DNA from: Streptomyces sp. Tu6071
GTDB lineage: Bacteria > Actinomycetota > Actinomycetes > Streptomycetales > Streptomycetaceae
Direction: 5' to 3'
DNA: 64,000 nt
Assembly: GCF_000213055.1 (NCBI RefSeq)
Contig: NZ_CM001165.1
Location: forward strand, 434,001 to 498,000
Below, piece after piece: positions 1 through 9,637 of this stretch. The notes below the pieces were generated by a model, which saw only the letters and a list, made by a program, of their open reading frames with translations, was not told the DNA's origin and did not search any database. Every line of letters starts with the position of its first letter. Positions within the stretch are counted from its first letter, which is position 1. Made by a program: the position numbers and the translations under genes.

Positions 1-483
1 CATCGCGATGCGCAAACCCGCGAAGGCGGCGGGCAGCGCGAGGGGCAGTTCGACCGCGAGGAGCAGCCGCAGCGGCCCGTACCCCATGCCGCGCGCCGCC
101 TGCCGTGTCTCCTCGGGCACGGCGCGCAGCCCGGCGAGGAGATTGCGGACGAGGAGCGTGAGCGAGTAGAGGACGAGCCCGGCGACGACGAGGGTCGCCG
201 AGAGCCCGTACACCGGCAGGAGCAGCGAGAACATCGCGAGCGAGGGGATCGTGTAGAGCACCGTCGTGAGCGCGAGCACGGGTCCGGCCGCCCAGCGCAG
301 GCGGCGCGCGAGGACGGCGAGCGGGACGGCGATGACGAGGGCGATACCGACGGCGGCGGCGGTCAGCTCGATGTGCTGCGCGACGGCGTCGAGCAGGACG
401 TGCCGCCGGGTGGTCAGGTACGTGCCGCAGATCCACTCGTTGCGGGCGAGGCAGTCGTCGGGGGTGGCGGGGGTGGCACTCAC
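1..483 (-). CDS. Osmoprotectant (glycine betaine/choline-type) ABC transporter permease, C-terminus cut by window edge
   Basis: Reads from a GTG at 483 leftwards off the window, so only the first 161 codons are present. The N-terminus (MSATPATPDDCLARNEW) is a short cytoplasmic or external segment. It is followed by hydrophobic stretches typical of the OpuCB/ProW/YehW-type permeases, which form the membrane channel of quaternary amine importers. The start of the EAA-type cytoplasmic loop is visible (PEETRQAARGMGYGPLRLLL). A GGGAG-like ribosome site precedes the GTG. It is divergent from the pirin gene with an 88-nt gap. The partner ATPase and binding protein would lie left of the window. The family assignment is by sequence resemblance; the substrate is inferred. 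Confidence 0.8.
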   Translation of the reverse strand, partial: MSATPATPDDCLARNEWICGTYLTTRRHVLLDAVAQHIELTAAAVGIALVIAVPLAVLARRLRWAAGPVLALTTVLYTIPSLAMFSLLLPVYGLSATLVVAGLVLYSLTLLVRNLLAGLRAVPEETRQAARGMGYGPLRLLLAVELPLALPAAFAGLRIAM

Positions 484-525
484 CTCCCCATTCCAGCGGT
501 GGCGCGGGGTGCGGGCACGTTCGGG

Positions 526-564
526 CGGACCGTCCGGGTGGCGTGCGCGGGCGACCATTAGGTT
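526..564 (+). promoter_or_regulatory. Putative promoter of the pirin gene, possibly leaderless
   Basis: A TANNNT-type -10 hexamer (TAGGTT, 559-564) ends 7 nt before the pirin ATG at 572, the arrangement of leaderless Streptomyces transcripts. An 11-nt inverted repeat CGGACCGTCCG (526-536) lies just upstream and could be an operator. No ribosome-binding site is seen before the ATG, which fits leaderless translation. This is inference from spacing only. Confidence 0.35.
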
Positions 565-571
565 GGGCGGC

Positions 572-1537
572 ATGAGCAATCTGGACACCCACCCCGTGCC
601 GAAGCCGTGCGGAGGCCGCGAGGACGTCCTCGCGGCACCCGTGCGCGAGCTGCTGAGCCCCCGTCGGGTCCCGCTCGGCGAGTCGACGGAGGTACGGCGG
701 CTGCTGCCGAACCTCGGCCGCCGCATGATCGGCGCCTGGGCCTTTGTCGACCACTACGGGCCCGACGACATCGCGGACGAGCCGGGGATGCAGGTGCCGC
801 CGCACCCGCACATGGGCCTCCAGACGGTGAGCTGGCTGCACGAGGGCGAGGTGCTGCACCGCGATTCGCTCGGCTCGCTCCAGACGATCAGGCCGCGCGA
901 GCTGGGCCTCATGACCTCGGGCGGCGCGATCTCGCACTCCGAGGAGAGCCCCCGCCCGCACGCCCGCCACCTGCACGGCGCCCAGCTCTGGGTCGCGCTG
1001 CCCGACGAGGCGCGCCACGTGGCCGCGCACTTCGAGCACCACGCGGACCTCCCGCACGTCACGGCCCCCGGCCTCGACGCGACCGTGGTCCTCGGCACGC
1101 TCGACACGGCGACCTCGCCCGGCACGACGTACTCGCCGCTCGTCGGCGCGGACCTCGCGCTGCGCGGGGGCACCGCGACGAGCCTGCCGCTGAACCCGGA
1201 CTTCGAGTACGGGGTCCTCGCGATGTCGGGCGAGCTGTCCGTGGACGGGGTGCCCGTCACCCCGGGGTCGATGCTGTACCTCGGCTGCGGGCGCACGAGC
1301 CTGCCGCTGCGCGCCGTGTCGGACGCGGGCGCGATGCTCCTGGGCGGTGAGCCCTTCGCGGAGAAGCTGCTCATGTGGTGGAACTTCGTGGGCCGTACGC
1401 AGGAGGAGATCGAGCGGGCCCGCGAGGACTGGACGACGGGCTCGCGTTTCGGCGAGGTGCACGGCTACGACGGGGAGCGCCTGCCCGCCCCCGCGCTGCC
1501 GCCCGTCCCGCTGAAGCCGAGGGGGCGCGAGCGCTGA
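572..1537 (+). CDS. Pirin family bicupin protein
   Basis: 321 residues. The N-terminal cupin contains the pirin metal site: PHPHMGLQTVSWLHEGEVLH followed by SGGAISHSE supplies the usual two His, third His and Glu/His ligands for one iron. The second cupin is degenerate, as in other pirins, and the C-terminal part ends with the family-type MWWNFVGRTQEEIE segment. Bacterial pirins include quercetinase-like dioxygenases and redox-sensing partners of metabolic enzymes; nothing here decides between them. The ATG at 572 is chosen because the conserved fold begins soon after it and a -10-like element lies 7 nt upstream. The frame is open further upstream but that stretch is antisense to the permease gene and does not look like protein. 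Confidence 0.88.
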   Translation: MSNLDTHPVPKPCGGREDVLAAPVRELLSPRRVPLGESTEVRRLLPNLGRRMIGAWAFVDHYGPDDIADEPGMQVPPHPHMGLQTVSWLHEGEVLHRDSLGSLQTIRPRELGLMTSGGAISHSEESPRPHARHLHGAQLWVALPDEARHVAAHFEHHADLPHVTAPGLDATVVLGTLDTATSPGTTYSPLVGADLALRGGTATSLPLNPDFEYGVLAMSGELSVDGVPVTPGSMLYLGCGRTSLPLRAVSDAGAMLLGGEPFAEKLLMWWNFVGRTQEEIERAREDWTTGSRFGEVHGYDGERLPAPALPPVPLKPRGRER

Positions 1538-1814
1538 GACGGGGGGCGGGGACGGCCGAAGGCGGAGGAAACGGCATGCGGCGGGACGACGGCGGCCCCT
1601 GAGCTGGTGTGGACCGCGAAGCGCTCGCGCGGGCGGGCGGCGTGGGTCGTGCCGGGGACCGCCGCCATGGCCTCGTACCTCGCCGCGCGGGTCGACGACG
1701 TCTGGCACCGCGAGTCCTGGGGCTCCTGCTCGACAGGGGGTACGGGGGCGGGGCGCCGCCCGTCTCCGTACGTGGGACCCGCCCCCGTCCGTGGCGCCTG
1801 TCCCCGTGCCCGGT
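1538..1814. other. 277-nt gap between convergent pirin and ramB-like genes, no certain gene
   Basis: No clear terminator hairpin was recognised. A GTG-initiated plus-strand frame at 1607 gives about 35 residues with Streptomyces-like codon use (MWTAKRSRGRAAWVVPGTAA...) before it degrades into low-complexity Gly/Arg. It could be the start of a decayed gene, but it then runs antisense into the ramB-like gene, so it is not called as a CDS. Confidence 0.3.
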
Positions 1815-3227
1815 TCACTCCTCGGCGGGGTCGCTCCGGACCTGGTAGGGCACGAAGGTGCTGGTGTGCTGGTCGATCGCGAGGGGGTGGCCGACGGGCG
1901 GGGTCGCGCGTTGGGGGCAGTCGAGGTGTTCGCAGACGCGGCAGCCCATGCCGATGGGGGTGTCCGAGGCGGGGTTGTCGAGGTCGAGCCCCTCGGAGTA
2001 GACGAGGCGGCCCGCGTGGCGGACCTCGCAGCCGAGGCCGATCGCGTACGTGCTGCCGCGCTCGCCCCAGGCCCCGCCGCGCCGCGTGACCGTGCGCGCG
2101 GTCCACAGGTGGCGGCTGCCGTCGGGCATGCGGGTGAGCTGGACGTGCACGCGTCCCGGCGCGGTGAACGCCTCGTAGATGTTCCACAAGGGGCACGTGC
2201 CGCCGGAGCGCGAGAAGGGGAAGCCCGTCGCGGACTGGCGCTTGGACATGTTCCCCGCGCGGTCGACGCGGACGAACGACAGGGGGACGCCGCTCAGCCG
2301 GGGGCGTTGCAGGGTGCTGAGGCGGTGGCACATGGTCTCGTAGCCGAGGCCGTAGTGGTCGCCGAGGCGCTCGATGTCGTAGCGGTACTCCTCGGCGCGC
2401 GCGTGGAACTCGCGGTACGGGAGGACGAGGGCGCCGGCGAAGTAGTGGGCGAGGCCGATGCGGGTGAGCGCGTGGGCGGGTGACTGGCGGGGGAACTTCT
2501 CGGCGGCGAGGGAGTCGAGTTCGGAGCCGTACTCCAGGAGCGCGAGCTGCGCGGCCATGCGGAAGGTCTGCTGGCCCGGACGCAGCCGCGGCGAGAGGTG
2601 CAGGGTGCGCGTCGCGGTGTCGTAGCGGTGCGCGTGGGGGCCCGCCGTGGTCGCGACGTGGACGCCGTGCTGGGCCTCCAGGTGCTCGGCGAGGGTCTGG
2701 CCCGCCGTGCCGGGGCGGACGCGGAGTTCGCCCGCGAGGTCCTCGGCGGCGAGGTCGAGGGGGTGGAAGTAGTTGCGGCGCTCGTAGAAGAAGTCGCGCA
2801 CCTCCTCGTGCGGGGAACCGGGCGACTCCCGTTCTTCCTCGGGGCCGTCGCCGCGTCCCGAGAGCTGCTCGGTGAGACGCTGGGAGCGGCGCTGGAGGTC
2901 GAGGAGGAGGCGCGCGGCGCCGGGGGTGCGGGTGGCGATCTCCTCCAGTTCGCCGGGCAGGACGCGGCCCTCGTCGAGCGGCGCCGCGAGGGCTTCGCGG
3001 AGGTCGGCGAGGAGGCGGGTCGCGTCGCGGGCGGAGAAGAAGGACGCGTCGATCCCGAAGGTCTCGCCGATCTTGAGCAGGACGGGCACCGTGAGCGGGC
3101 GCGCGTCGTGCTCCATCTGGTTCAGGTAGCTCGGCGAGATGCCGAGGGTGCGGGCGAGTTCGGCCTGGCTGAGGCGGCGTTCCTCGCGCAGCCGGCGCAG
3201 GCGCGCGCCCGCATAAGTCCTGGCCAT
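1815..3227 (-). CDS. ramB: RamB/ScfR-type XRE regulator (short-chain fatty acid / acetate metabolism)
   Basis: 470 residues. An N-terminal XRE helix-turn-helix (residues about 8-62, with [20 protein letters not shown]) is followed by an IrrE/ImmA-like middle domain whose peptidase motif is lost ([15 protein letters not shown] replaces HExxH). The Cys-rich C-terminal domain of the ScfR family contains [10 protein letters not shown] and [15 protein letters not shown]. RamB of Corynebacterium and mycobacteria controls aceA and aceB; here the gene is divergent from exactly those genes, supporting the same role. The ATG is preceded by GGAGGGGG. A RamB-like box lies 80 nt upstream of the start, so autoregulation is likely. 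The symbol is by homology and context; effector binding was not inferable. Confidence 0.85.
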   Translation of the reverse strand: MARTYAGARLRRLREERRLSQAELARTLGISPSYLNQMEHDARPLTVPVLLKIGETFGIDASFFSARDATRLLADLREALAAPLDEGRVLPGELEEIATRTPGAARLLLDLQRRSQRLTEQLSGRGDGPEEERESPGSPHEEVRDFFYERRNYFHPLDLAAEDLAGELRVRPGTAGQTLAEHLEAQHGVHVATTAGPHAHRYDTATRTLHLSPRLRPGQQTFRMAAQLALLEYGSELDSLAAEKFPRQSPAHALTRIGLAHYFAGALVLPYREFHARAEEYRYDIERLGDHYGLGYETMCHRLSTLQRPRLSGVPLSFVRVDRAGNMSKRQSATGFPFSRSGGTCPLWNIYEAFTAPGRVHVQLTRMPDGSRHLWTARTVTRRGGAWGERGSTYAIGLGCEVRHAGRLVYSEGLDLDNPASDTPIGMGCRVCEHLDCPQRATPPVGHPLAIDQHTSTFVPYQVRSDPAEE

Positions 3228-3307
3228 GGCAGGCCCCCTCCGTCACTCCACGTCACTCCCGGCGAGAGTGGGAGCCCACCTTAGCGGGCGCGCGGGGATT
3301 GGCAAGC

Positions 3308-3319
3308 TTCGCAAAGTTG
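3308..3319 (-). promoter_or_regulatory. RamB-like operator between ramB-type gene and aceA
   Basis: On the minus strand this reads CAACTTTGCGAA, matching the published RamB box RAAYTTTGCAAA at 10 of 12 positions. It lies in the 335-nt divergent region, about 80 nt before the regulator start and 245 nt before aceA. The match is seen in sequence; binding is inferred. Confidence 0.5.
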
Positions 3320-3361
3320 GCGGGGCAAGATTCACACACTTCACAGATTTCCCCCCTTGAT

Positions 3362-3374
3362 GGCACTCAGTGCC
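3362..3374. promoter_or_regulatory. Inverted repeat GGCACTCAGTGCC upstream of aceA
   Basis: Two perfect 6-nt arms with a single central base, in the ramB-aceA intergenic region (3228-3562). The half site AGTGCC recurs immediately downstream. The size fits an operator for a dimeric regulator. No known factor is assigned. The rest of this region shows no gene. Confidence 0.3.
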
Positions 3375-3562
3375 AGTGCCACAGTCGAGTCATCACCCCG
3401 CCCCGCAAGGGAAACGGGAGCAGCGAAGCAGGGTGGAATGCTCCAGAGGACTTAGTGCGACACTCCGTGCCGCACAGGGCTGAGTCCGGCCCCCTGCTTC
3501 ACAACCGTGACACCTCACCACAGCGACACCACAGCGACACCTCCAGGGAGACGGTGACCCTC

Positions 3563-4843
<1,281 letters not shown>

Positions 4844-4929
4844 CCGGACCGGGACGGCGGCGGGCCCCACTCCTCGCCCGCCCCGTCCTCTCCTCGCGGC
4901 GCGCACCCGTGCGAGTGCGCCGCCGCACC

Positions 4930-4963
4930 GGGGACGCGCGCCCTCGCGTCGGCGCGCGTCCCC
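4930..4963 (+). terminator. First of two hairpins between aceA and aceB
   Basis: Perfect 13-bp stem: GGGGACGCGCGCC at 4930-4942 pairs with GGCGCGCGTCCCC at 4951-4963 across an 8-nt loop. It has no U-tract, which is common for Streptomyces terminators. It sits about 85 nt after the aceA stop. Confidence 0.6.
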
Positions 4964-4974
4964 GTACCCCGAGC

Positions 4975-5014
4975 GAACGGGGGCCGGGCACCCGTCTCCG
5001 TCCGGCCCCCGTTC
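4975..5014 (+). terminator. Second hairpin between aceA and aceB
   Basis: Perfect 13-bp stem: GAACGGGGGCCGG at 4975-4987 pairs with CCGGCCCCCGTTC at 5002-5014 across a 14-nt loop. Together with the preceding hairpin it should end or strongly attenuate the aceA transcript before aceB. Confidence 0.6.
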
Positions 5015-5090
5015 CTCGCACCCTCACCCGGTCCGGCCGGGCGCCCCGGCCGTTCCCGGCCCCGCCCGGTCCCGCTTCAGGAGGTCCCCG

Positions 5091-6638
5091 ATGCCCACCC
5101 TCGCCCCGGCCCGTACCGTCCAGGTCGTCGCCGCTCCCGGCGCGCGCCACGACGAGATCCTCACGCCCGCCGCGCTCGACTTCCTCGGCGCGCTCGTGGC
5201 CGCCTTCGGCGAGCGCCGCGAGTGGCTGCTGCGCGAGCGGCGCCGCCAGGCGCACCGCCTCGCCGCCGGAATCCGCCTCGACTTCCCGCTCGTCACGACG
5301 CCGGTGCGCACCGATCCCGCGTGGCGCGTCGCGCCGCCCGCGCCGGGGCTCGCCGAGCGGCACGTGGAGCTGGTGGGCCCGCCCACGCCGGAGGCCGCCG
5401 CCGCCGCGTACGGCTCGGGCGCCTCGACGTGGACCGCCGACTTCGAGGACGCCACCTCGCCGACCTGGCACACCGTCCTCGACGGGCACCTCCTCCTGAA
5501 GGACCTCGCCCGCACCCCGCGCGCGGGGGAACGGCCCACGCTCATCGTGCGCCCGCGCGGCTGGCACCTCGACGAAGCGCACCTGGAGTACGACGGGCGG
5601 CCGGTGCCCGCCGCGCTCGCGGACTTCGCGCTCTTCTTCTTCCACAACGCGAAGCCGCTCGTCGAGGCGGGGCACGGGCCCTACTTCTGCCTGCCGAAGC
5701 TGGAGAACCGGTACGAGGCGCGGCTGTGGAACGACGTCTTCCTCCTCGCCCAGGAGCTGACCGGCCTCCCCGCAGGGACCGTGCGGGCCTCCGCGCTCAT
5801 CGAGACGATCACCGCCGCGATGGAGATGGAGGAGATCCTGCACGAACTGCGCGCGCACAGCTCGGGGTTGATCGCCGGTCGCTGGGACTACCTCTTCAGC
5901 CTCATCAAGACCTTCGGCCACCGCACCGACTTCCTCCTGCCCGACCGCGCGCGGCTGCCGATGACGGCGCCGTTCCTGCGCGCGTACACCGAACTCCTCG
6001 TGCGCACGTGCCACCGGCGCGGCGCGCACGCGATCGGCGGCATGGCCGCGCAGGCGCCCGAAGGCGGCCCGGAGGCCGTCGAGGCGGCGCTCGCCGAGGT
6101 GCGGCGCGACAAGGAGCGGGAGGCGGAGGACGGCTTCGACGGCTCGTGGGTCGCGCACCCGGGGCTCGTCCCGGTCGGCCGGGACGTCTTCCGGGGCGTC
6201 CTCGGCGACAGGCCGCACCAGCTCGACCGGGGACGCGACGACGTCGAGGTCCGGGCCGCCGAACTCCTCGCCGTGCCGCGCCTGACCGGGGCGCCGGGAC
6301 CGGAGGGGGTGCGCGGCAGCGTGGCCCTCGCGGTCCGCTACTTCGACCGCTGGCTCGGCGGCACGGGGCTGCTCGACCAGGGCGGCCTCATCGCCGACGC
6401 GGCGACCGCCGAGATCGCCCGCACCCAGATCTGGCAATGGCTGCGGCACGGGGCCGTGAGCCGCGAGACGGTCGAGCGGCACGTCGAGGAGGAGCTGACA
6501 GCCCTCGCGGACGAGGGCGCCCACAGCGACCCCGCGACGGTCCGCGAGCTGTTCGCGGCGACGGCGCTGGGCCCCGAACTCCCGCTCTTCTTCACGCGCT
6601 ACGGCTACGACACCTACCTGGCGCCCCGCGCCGTCTGA
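5091..6638 (+). CDS. aceB: Malate synthase A
   Basis: 515 residues. It condenses glyoxylate with acetyl-CoA to malate, completing the glyoxylate shunt. Recognisable family segments are FEDATSPTW, the FCLPKLENRYEARLWNDVF block, the RASALIETITAAMEMEEIL strand and the DGFDGSWVAHPGLVP segment with the catalytic Asp region. The length, near 530, indicates the A isoform rather than the 720-residue GlcB. The ATG is preceded by AGGAGG at good spacing. It lies 247 nt after aceA; two hairpins in the gap imply partly independent expression or attenuation. Confidence 0.96.
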   Translation: MPTLAPARTVQVVAAPGARHDEILTPAALDFLGALVAAFGERREWLLRERRRQAHRLAAGIRLDFPLVTTPVRTDPAWRVAPPAPGLAERHVELVGPPTPEAAAAAYGSGASTWTADFEDATSPTWHTVLDGHLLLKDLARTPRAGERPTLIVRPRGWHLDEAHLEYDGRPVPAALADFALFFFHNAKPLVEAGHGPYFCLPKLENRYEARLWNDVFLLAQELTGLPAGTVRASALIETITAAMEMEEILHELRAHSSGLIAGRWDYLFSLIKTFGHRTDFLLPDRARLPMTAPFLRAYTELLVRTCHRRGAHAIGGMAAQAPEGGPEAVEAALAEVRRDKEREAEDGFDGSWVAHPGLVPVGRDVFRGVLGDRPHQLDRGRDDVEVRAAELLAVPRLTGAPGPEGVRGSVALAVRYFDRWLGGTGLLDQGGLIADAATAEIARTQIWQWLRHGAVSRETVERHVEEELTALADEGAHSDPATVRELFAATALGPELPLFFTRYGYDTYLAPRAV

Positions 6639-6763
6639 CCCCGCGGCGGGCGGGACCTGCCCCCCACCCGCCGCGGCCCGAGCCGCCCCGCCCCGAACCC
6701 ACGCGGGGGCGGGGCGGCCTCACGCCCGGGACCGGAACGCCCCCGCCCCGCCCGACACGATCC

Positions 6764-6856
6764 GGCCCCTCCGTCGCTTGAGGAGCGGGGTAGGGGGCGG
6801 AGCCTCATGACCCAGCCCCTCCGGCGCTTGAGGAGCGGGGCCCGGGGCGGAGCCCC
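6764..6856. repeat. Two copies of a Streptomyces intergenic repeat
   Basis: Copies at about 6764-6804 and 6814-6856 share CCCCTCCGKCGCTTGAGGAG followed by a GGGGCGGAGCC tail. This GC-rich CGCTTGAGGA element is scattered through many Streptomyces genomes between genes. It lies in the 241-nt gap between the convergent aceB and echA-like genes and may form RNA hairpins acting as a bidirectional terminator. Confidence 0.6.
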
Positions 6857-6879
6857 GCGAGTCCGCCCCACGGCCCGGG

Positions 6880-7656
6880 TCACTCGTTCCGGAACTCCGG
6901 CTCCCGCTTCTCGACGAACGCCGCCATCCCCTCCTTCTGGTCCGCGAAGGCGAACACCGAGTGGAACAACCGCCGTTCGAAGTGCACCCCCTCCGCAAGG
7001 GTCGTCTCGAAAGCCGTGTTGACCGCTTCCTTCGCCATCATGGCGGCGGGCGCCGAGAGCCGCGCGATCGCCTCGGCCGCGGCAAGGGCCTCCGTGAGGA
7101 GGTCGGCGGCGGGGACGATCCGCGAGACGAGGCCCGCGCGTTCGGCCTCGGTCGCGTCCATCGTCCGTCCGGTCAGGCACAGGTCCATCGCCTTCGCCTT
7201 GCCGACCGCGCGAGTCAGCCGCTGCGAGCCGCCGATCCCCGGGATGACCCCGAGTTTGACCTCGGGCTGCCCGAAGCGCGCGGTGTCGGCCGCGATCAGC
7301 AGATCGCACAGCATGGCGAGTTCGCAGCCCCCGCCGAGGGCGTGCCCCGCGACGGCGGCGATCGTCGGCGTGCGGAGCCTGCCGAGCCGGTCCCAGGCCG
7401 AGAACCAGTCGCGCAGGTACATCTCGACGGACGTGCGCGGCGCCATCTCGGTGATGTCCGCCCCGGCGGCGAAGGCCCGCTCGGAGCCGGTGATCACGAG
7501 GCAGCCGGTGTCCGGGTCCCGGTCCAGCTCCTCGGCCGCGCCGACGAGTTCCTCCATGAGCCGCGCGTTCAGCGCGTTGAGCGCCTTCGGGCGGTTGAGG
7601 GTGAGCAGCGCCACGCGTCCCCTGCGCTCGACGAGGATCGTCTCGTACGCACTCAT
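6880..7656 (-). CDS. Enoyl-CoA hydratase (probable methacrylyl-CoA hydratase)
   Basis: 258 residues of the crotonase fold. The oxyanion-hole segments ([14 protein letters not shown] and [12 protein letters not shown]) and both catalytic Glu regions (CELAM and [15 protein letters not shown]) are intact. It is the last gene of the valine operon. Its ATG overlaps the mmsB stop as ATGA, so translation is coupled. Position points to hydration of methacrylyl-CoA to 3-hydroxyisobutyryl-CoA; broader enoyl-CoA hydratase activity is possible because this family is promiscuous. Confidence 0.9.
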   Translation of the reverse strand: MSAYETILVERRGRVALLTLNRPKALNALNARLMEELVGAAEELDRDPDTGCLVITGSERAFAAGADITEMAPRTSVEMYLRDWFSAWDRLGRLRTPTIAAVAGHALGGGCELAMLCDLLIAADTARFGQPEVKLGVIPGIGGSQRLTRAVGKAKAMDLCLTGRTMDATEAERAGLVSRIVPAADLLTEALAAAEAIARLSAPAAMMAKEAVNTAFETTLAEGVHFERRLFHSVFAFADQKEGMAAFVEKREPEFRNE

Positions 7657-8570
7657 TCGGCCGCCTTCCCCGAGTCCTCCCGCAGGACCCGCACGATGCC
7701 CGAGAAGTCCTCGTCCGCTCCTCGTCCTTCGGCGTACGCCGCGTACATCTCCGCCGCCCGCAGGCCCAGTTCGGCATGGACGCCGCCCGCGCGGACCGCG
7801 TTGGCCGCGAGGCCGAGGTCCTTGGCCATGAGCGGGGCGCCGAAACCCGGACGGTAGTCGCGGTTGGCGGGGGACGCCGGAACGGGCCCGGGGACGGGGC
7901 AGTTGACGCTGAGCGCCCAGCACTGGCCCGAGGCGGTCGAGGCGACGTCGTAGAGCGCCTGGTGCGAGAGACCGAGGCTCTCGGCGAGGACGAACGCCTC
8001 GCTCACGGCGATCATCGAGACGCCGAGGATCATGTTGTTGCAGATCTTCGCGGCCTGCCCGGAGCCCGCCGCCCCGCAGTGCACGACCTTCTTGCCCATG
8101 ACGTCGAGCAGCGGCAGCGCCTCGGCGAACTCCTCCTCTCCCCCGCCCACCATGAAGGTGAGCGTCCCCGCCTCGGCGCCGACGACGCCGCCCGAGACGG
8201 GCGCGTCGAGACAGCGCATCCCGCGCCCCTCGGCGAGCGCGTGCACCGCGCGGGCGTCGGCGACGTCGATCGTGGAGCAGTCGACGAAGAGGGTGCCGGG
8301 ACGCGCGGCGCCGAGGATGTCCTCGTAGAGGCCGAGCACGTGGCGCCCGGCGGGGAGCATGGAGATCACGAGGTCGGCGCCGGTGACGGCCTCGACGGCG
8401 CTCGCGGCGGCCTCGGCCCCCGCGGTGACACCCGCTTCGAGGGCCGCGGGCACGAGGTCGAAGGCACGCACGGTGTACTCCGCGCGGACGAGGTTCGCGG
8501 CCATGGGGGCGCCCATGTGCCCGAGCCCGATGAACGCGACGGTGCTGACCTTCTTGTCGGTACTGCTCAC
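7653..8570 (-). CDS. mmsB: 3-hydroxyisobutyrate dehydrogenase
   Basis: 305 residues from GTG 8570, preceded by GGAGG. It oxidises 3-hydroxyisobutyrate to methylmalonate semialdehyde with NAD. The N-terminal Rossmann motif is [15 protein letters not shown]; the substrate motif is [22 protein letters not shown] and the catalytic Lys lies in [15 protein letters not shown]. Length matches the family. It overlaps the upstream hydrolase by 4 nt and the downstream hydratase by 4 nt. Confidence 0.95.
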   Translation of the reverse strand: MSSTDKKVSTVAFIGLGHMGAPMAANLVRAEYTVRAFDLVPAALEAGVTAGAEAAASAVEAVTGADLVISMLPAGRHVLGLYEDILGAARPGTLFVDCSTIDVADARAVHALAEGRGMRCLDAPVSGGVVGAEAGTLTFMVGGGEEEFAEALPLLDVMGKKVVHCGAAGSGQAAKICNNMILGVSMIAVSEAFVLAESLGLSHQALYDVASTASGQCWALSVNCPVPGPVPASPANRDYRPGFGAPLMAKDLGLAANAVRAGGVHAELGLRAAEMYAAYAEGRGADEDFSGIVRVLREDSGKAAE

Positions 8571-9637
8571 CGTGTCACCTCCGGTGTCGGGGCGAGCCCG
8601 AGTTCCCGCTCGCCCAGGGGTGTGAAGAAGCGTGCGACACCGGCGGCGTCGACCTCGGCGAGCGAGGCCGGGTTCCAGTGCGGGTCGCGGTCCTTGTCGA
8701 CGACCTGCGCGCGGATGCCCTCCACGAGGTCGGGCGTGGCGAGGCAGGCGAGCGAGACGCGGAACTCCTGGTCGAGCGCCTCCTCCAGGGTGCCGAGCGC
8801 GCGGGCGCGGCGGAGCGCTTCGAGCGTCACCTTGAGGCTCGAAGGGGACCGGCCCGCGAGGGTCGCCGCGTCGGCGTGCGCGGCCTCCTCGGGGCGGGCC
8901 CGCAGCCGCTCGACGATCTCCTCGACGGTGCCGGCCGCGTAGCAGGCGTCGATCCAGGCGCGGTCGGCGTCGAGCGCGGCGGGCGGCGCCTCGGCGGCGT
9001 ACCGCCCGACGGCCTCCTTCGCGGGCACCGTGCCCAGCGCTTCGAGGAGTTCGGGCAGGGCGCTGGACGGTACGTAGTGGTCGGCGAGGCCGAGGCGCAG
9101 CGCGTCCCCGGGCCCCGCGACCGTGCCGGTGAGGGCCTGGCGGGTGCCGAGGTGCCCGGGGGCGCGCGAGAGCAGCCAGGTACCGCCGACGTCGGGCACG
9201 AAGCCGATGCCGGTCTCGGGCATCGCGGCCTTCGTGCGCTCGGTGACGATCCGGACGGAGCCGTGCGCGGAGACGCCGATGCCGCCGCCCATGACGATGC
9301 CGTCCATGACGGCGACGTACGGCTTGGGGTAGTGCGGGATGCGGGCGTTGAGCCGGTACTCGTCGCGCCAGAAGTCCGCGGCCTCGTGCCCGTCGCCGCC
9401 GCGCGCCGACTCGAAGACGGCGCGGATGTCGCCGCCCGCGCACAGGCCGCGCTCCCCCGCCCCGGTGAGGACGACGGTCTCGATCGCGTCGTCCTCCTCC
9501 CAGGCGGTGAGGGCGGCGTCGATGAGGCCGACCATCCCGTGCGTGAGGGCGTTGAGGGCGCGGGGGCGGTTGAGGACGAGGCGGGCGGCCCGTCCCGTGA
9601 CGGAGGTGAGGACGGGGCTGTCCTCGGCGCCGCTCAC
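8567..9637 (-). CDS. 3-hydroxyisobutyryl-CoA hydrolase (crotonase superfamily)
   Basis: 356 residues from GTG 9637. It is longer than a plain hydratase and has the HIBCH features [34 protein letters not shown] and [20 protein letters not shown], plus the C-terminal helical extension ending near [10 protein letters not shown]. It would release free 3-hydroxyisobutyrate from its CoA ester, the step that distinguishes valine degradation from ordinary beta-oxidation. It overlaps neighbours by GTGA on both sides. Some genomes annotate this group simply as enoyl-CoA hydratase; the operon supports the hydrolase role. Confidence 0.9.
   Translation of the reverse strand: MSGAEDSPVLTSVTGRAARLVLNRPRALNALTHGMVGLIDAALTAWEEDDAIETVVLTGAGERGLCAGGDIRAVFESARGGDGHEAADFWRDEYRLNARIPHYPKPYVAVMDGIVMGGGIGVSAHGSVRIVTERTKAAMPETGIGFVPDVGGTWLLSRAPGHLGTRQALTGTVAGPGDALRLGLADHYVPSSALPELLEALGTVPAKEAVGRYAAEAPPAALDADRAWIDACYAAGTVEEIVERLRARPEEAAHADAATLAGRSPSSLKVTLEALRRARALGTLEEALDQEFRVSLACLATPDLVEGIRAQVVDKDRDPHWNPASLAEVDAAGVARFFTPLGERELGLAPTPEVTR

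Noticed and set aside
1607..2089. Plus-strand frame starting MWTAKRSRGRAAW
   Set aside because: After about 35 plausible residues it becomes Arg/Gly-rich and is antisense to the ramB-like gene; at most a decayed gene start.
3299..3562. N-terminal extension of isocitrate lyase by 88 codons
   Set aside because: It runs through the ramB-aceA promoter region and the RamB-like box, has no family similarity, and the ATG at 3563 starts a standard-length enzyme.
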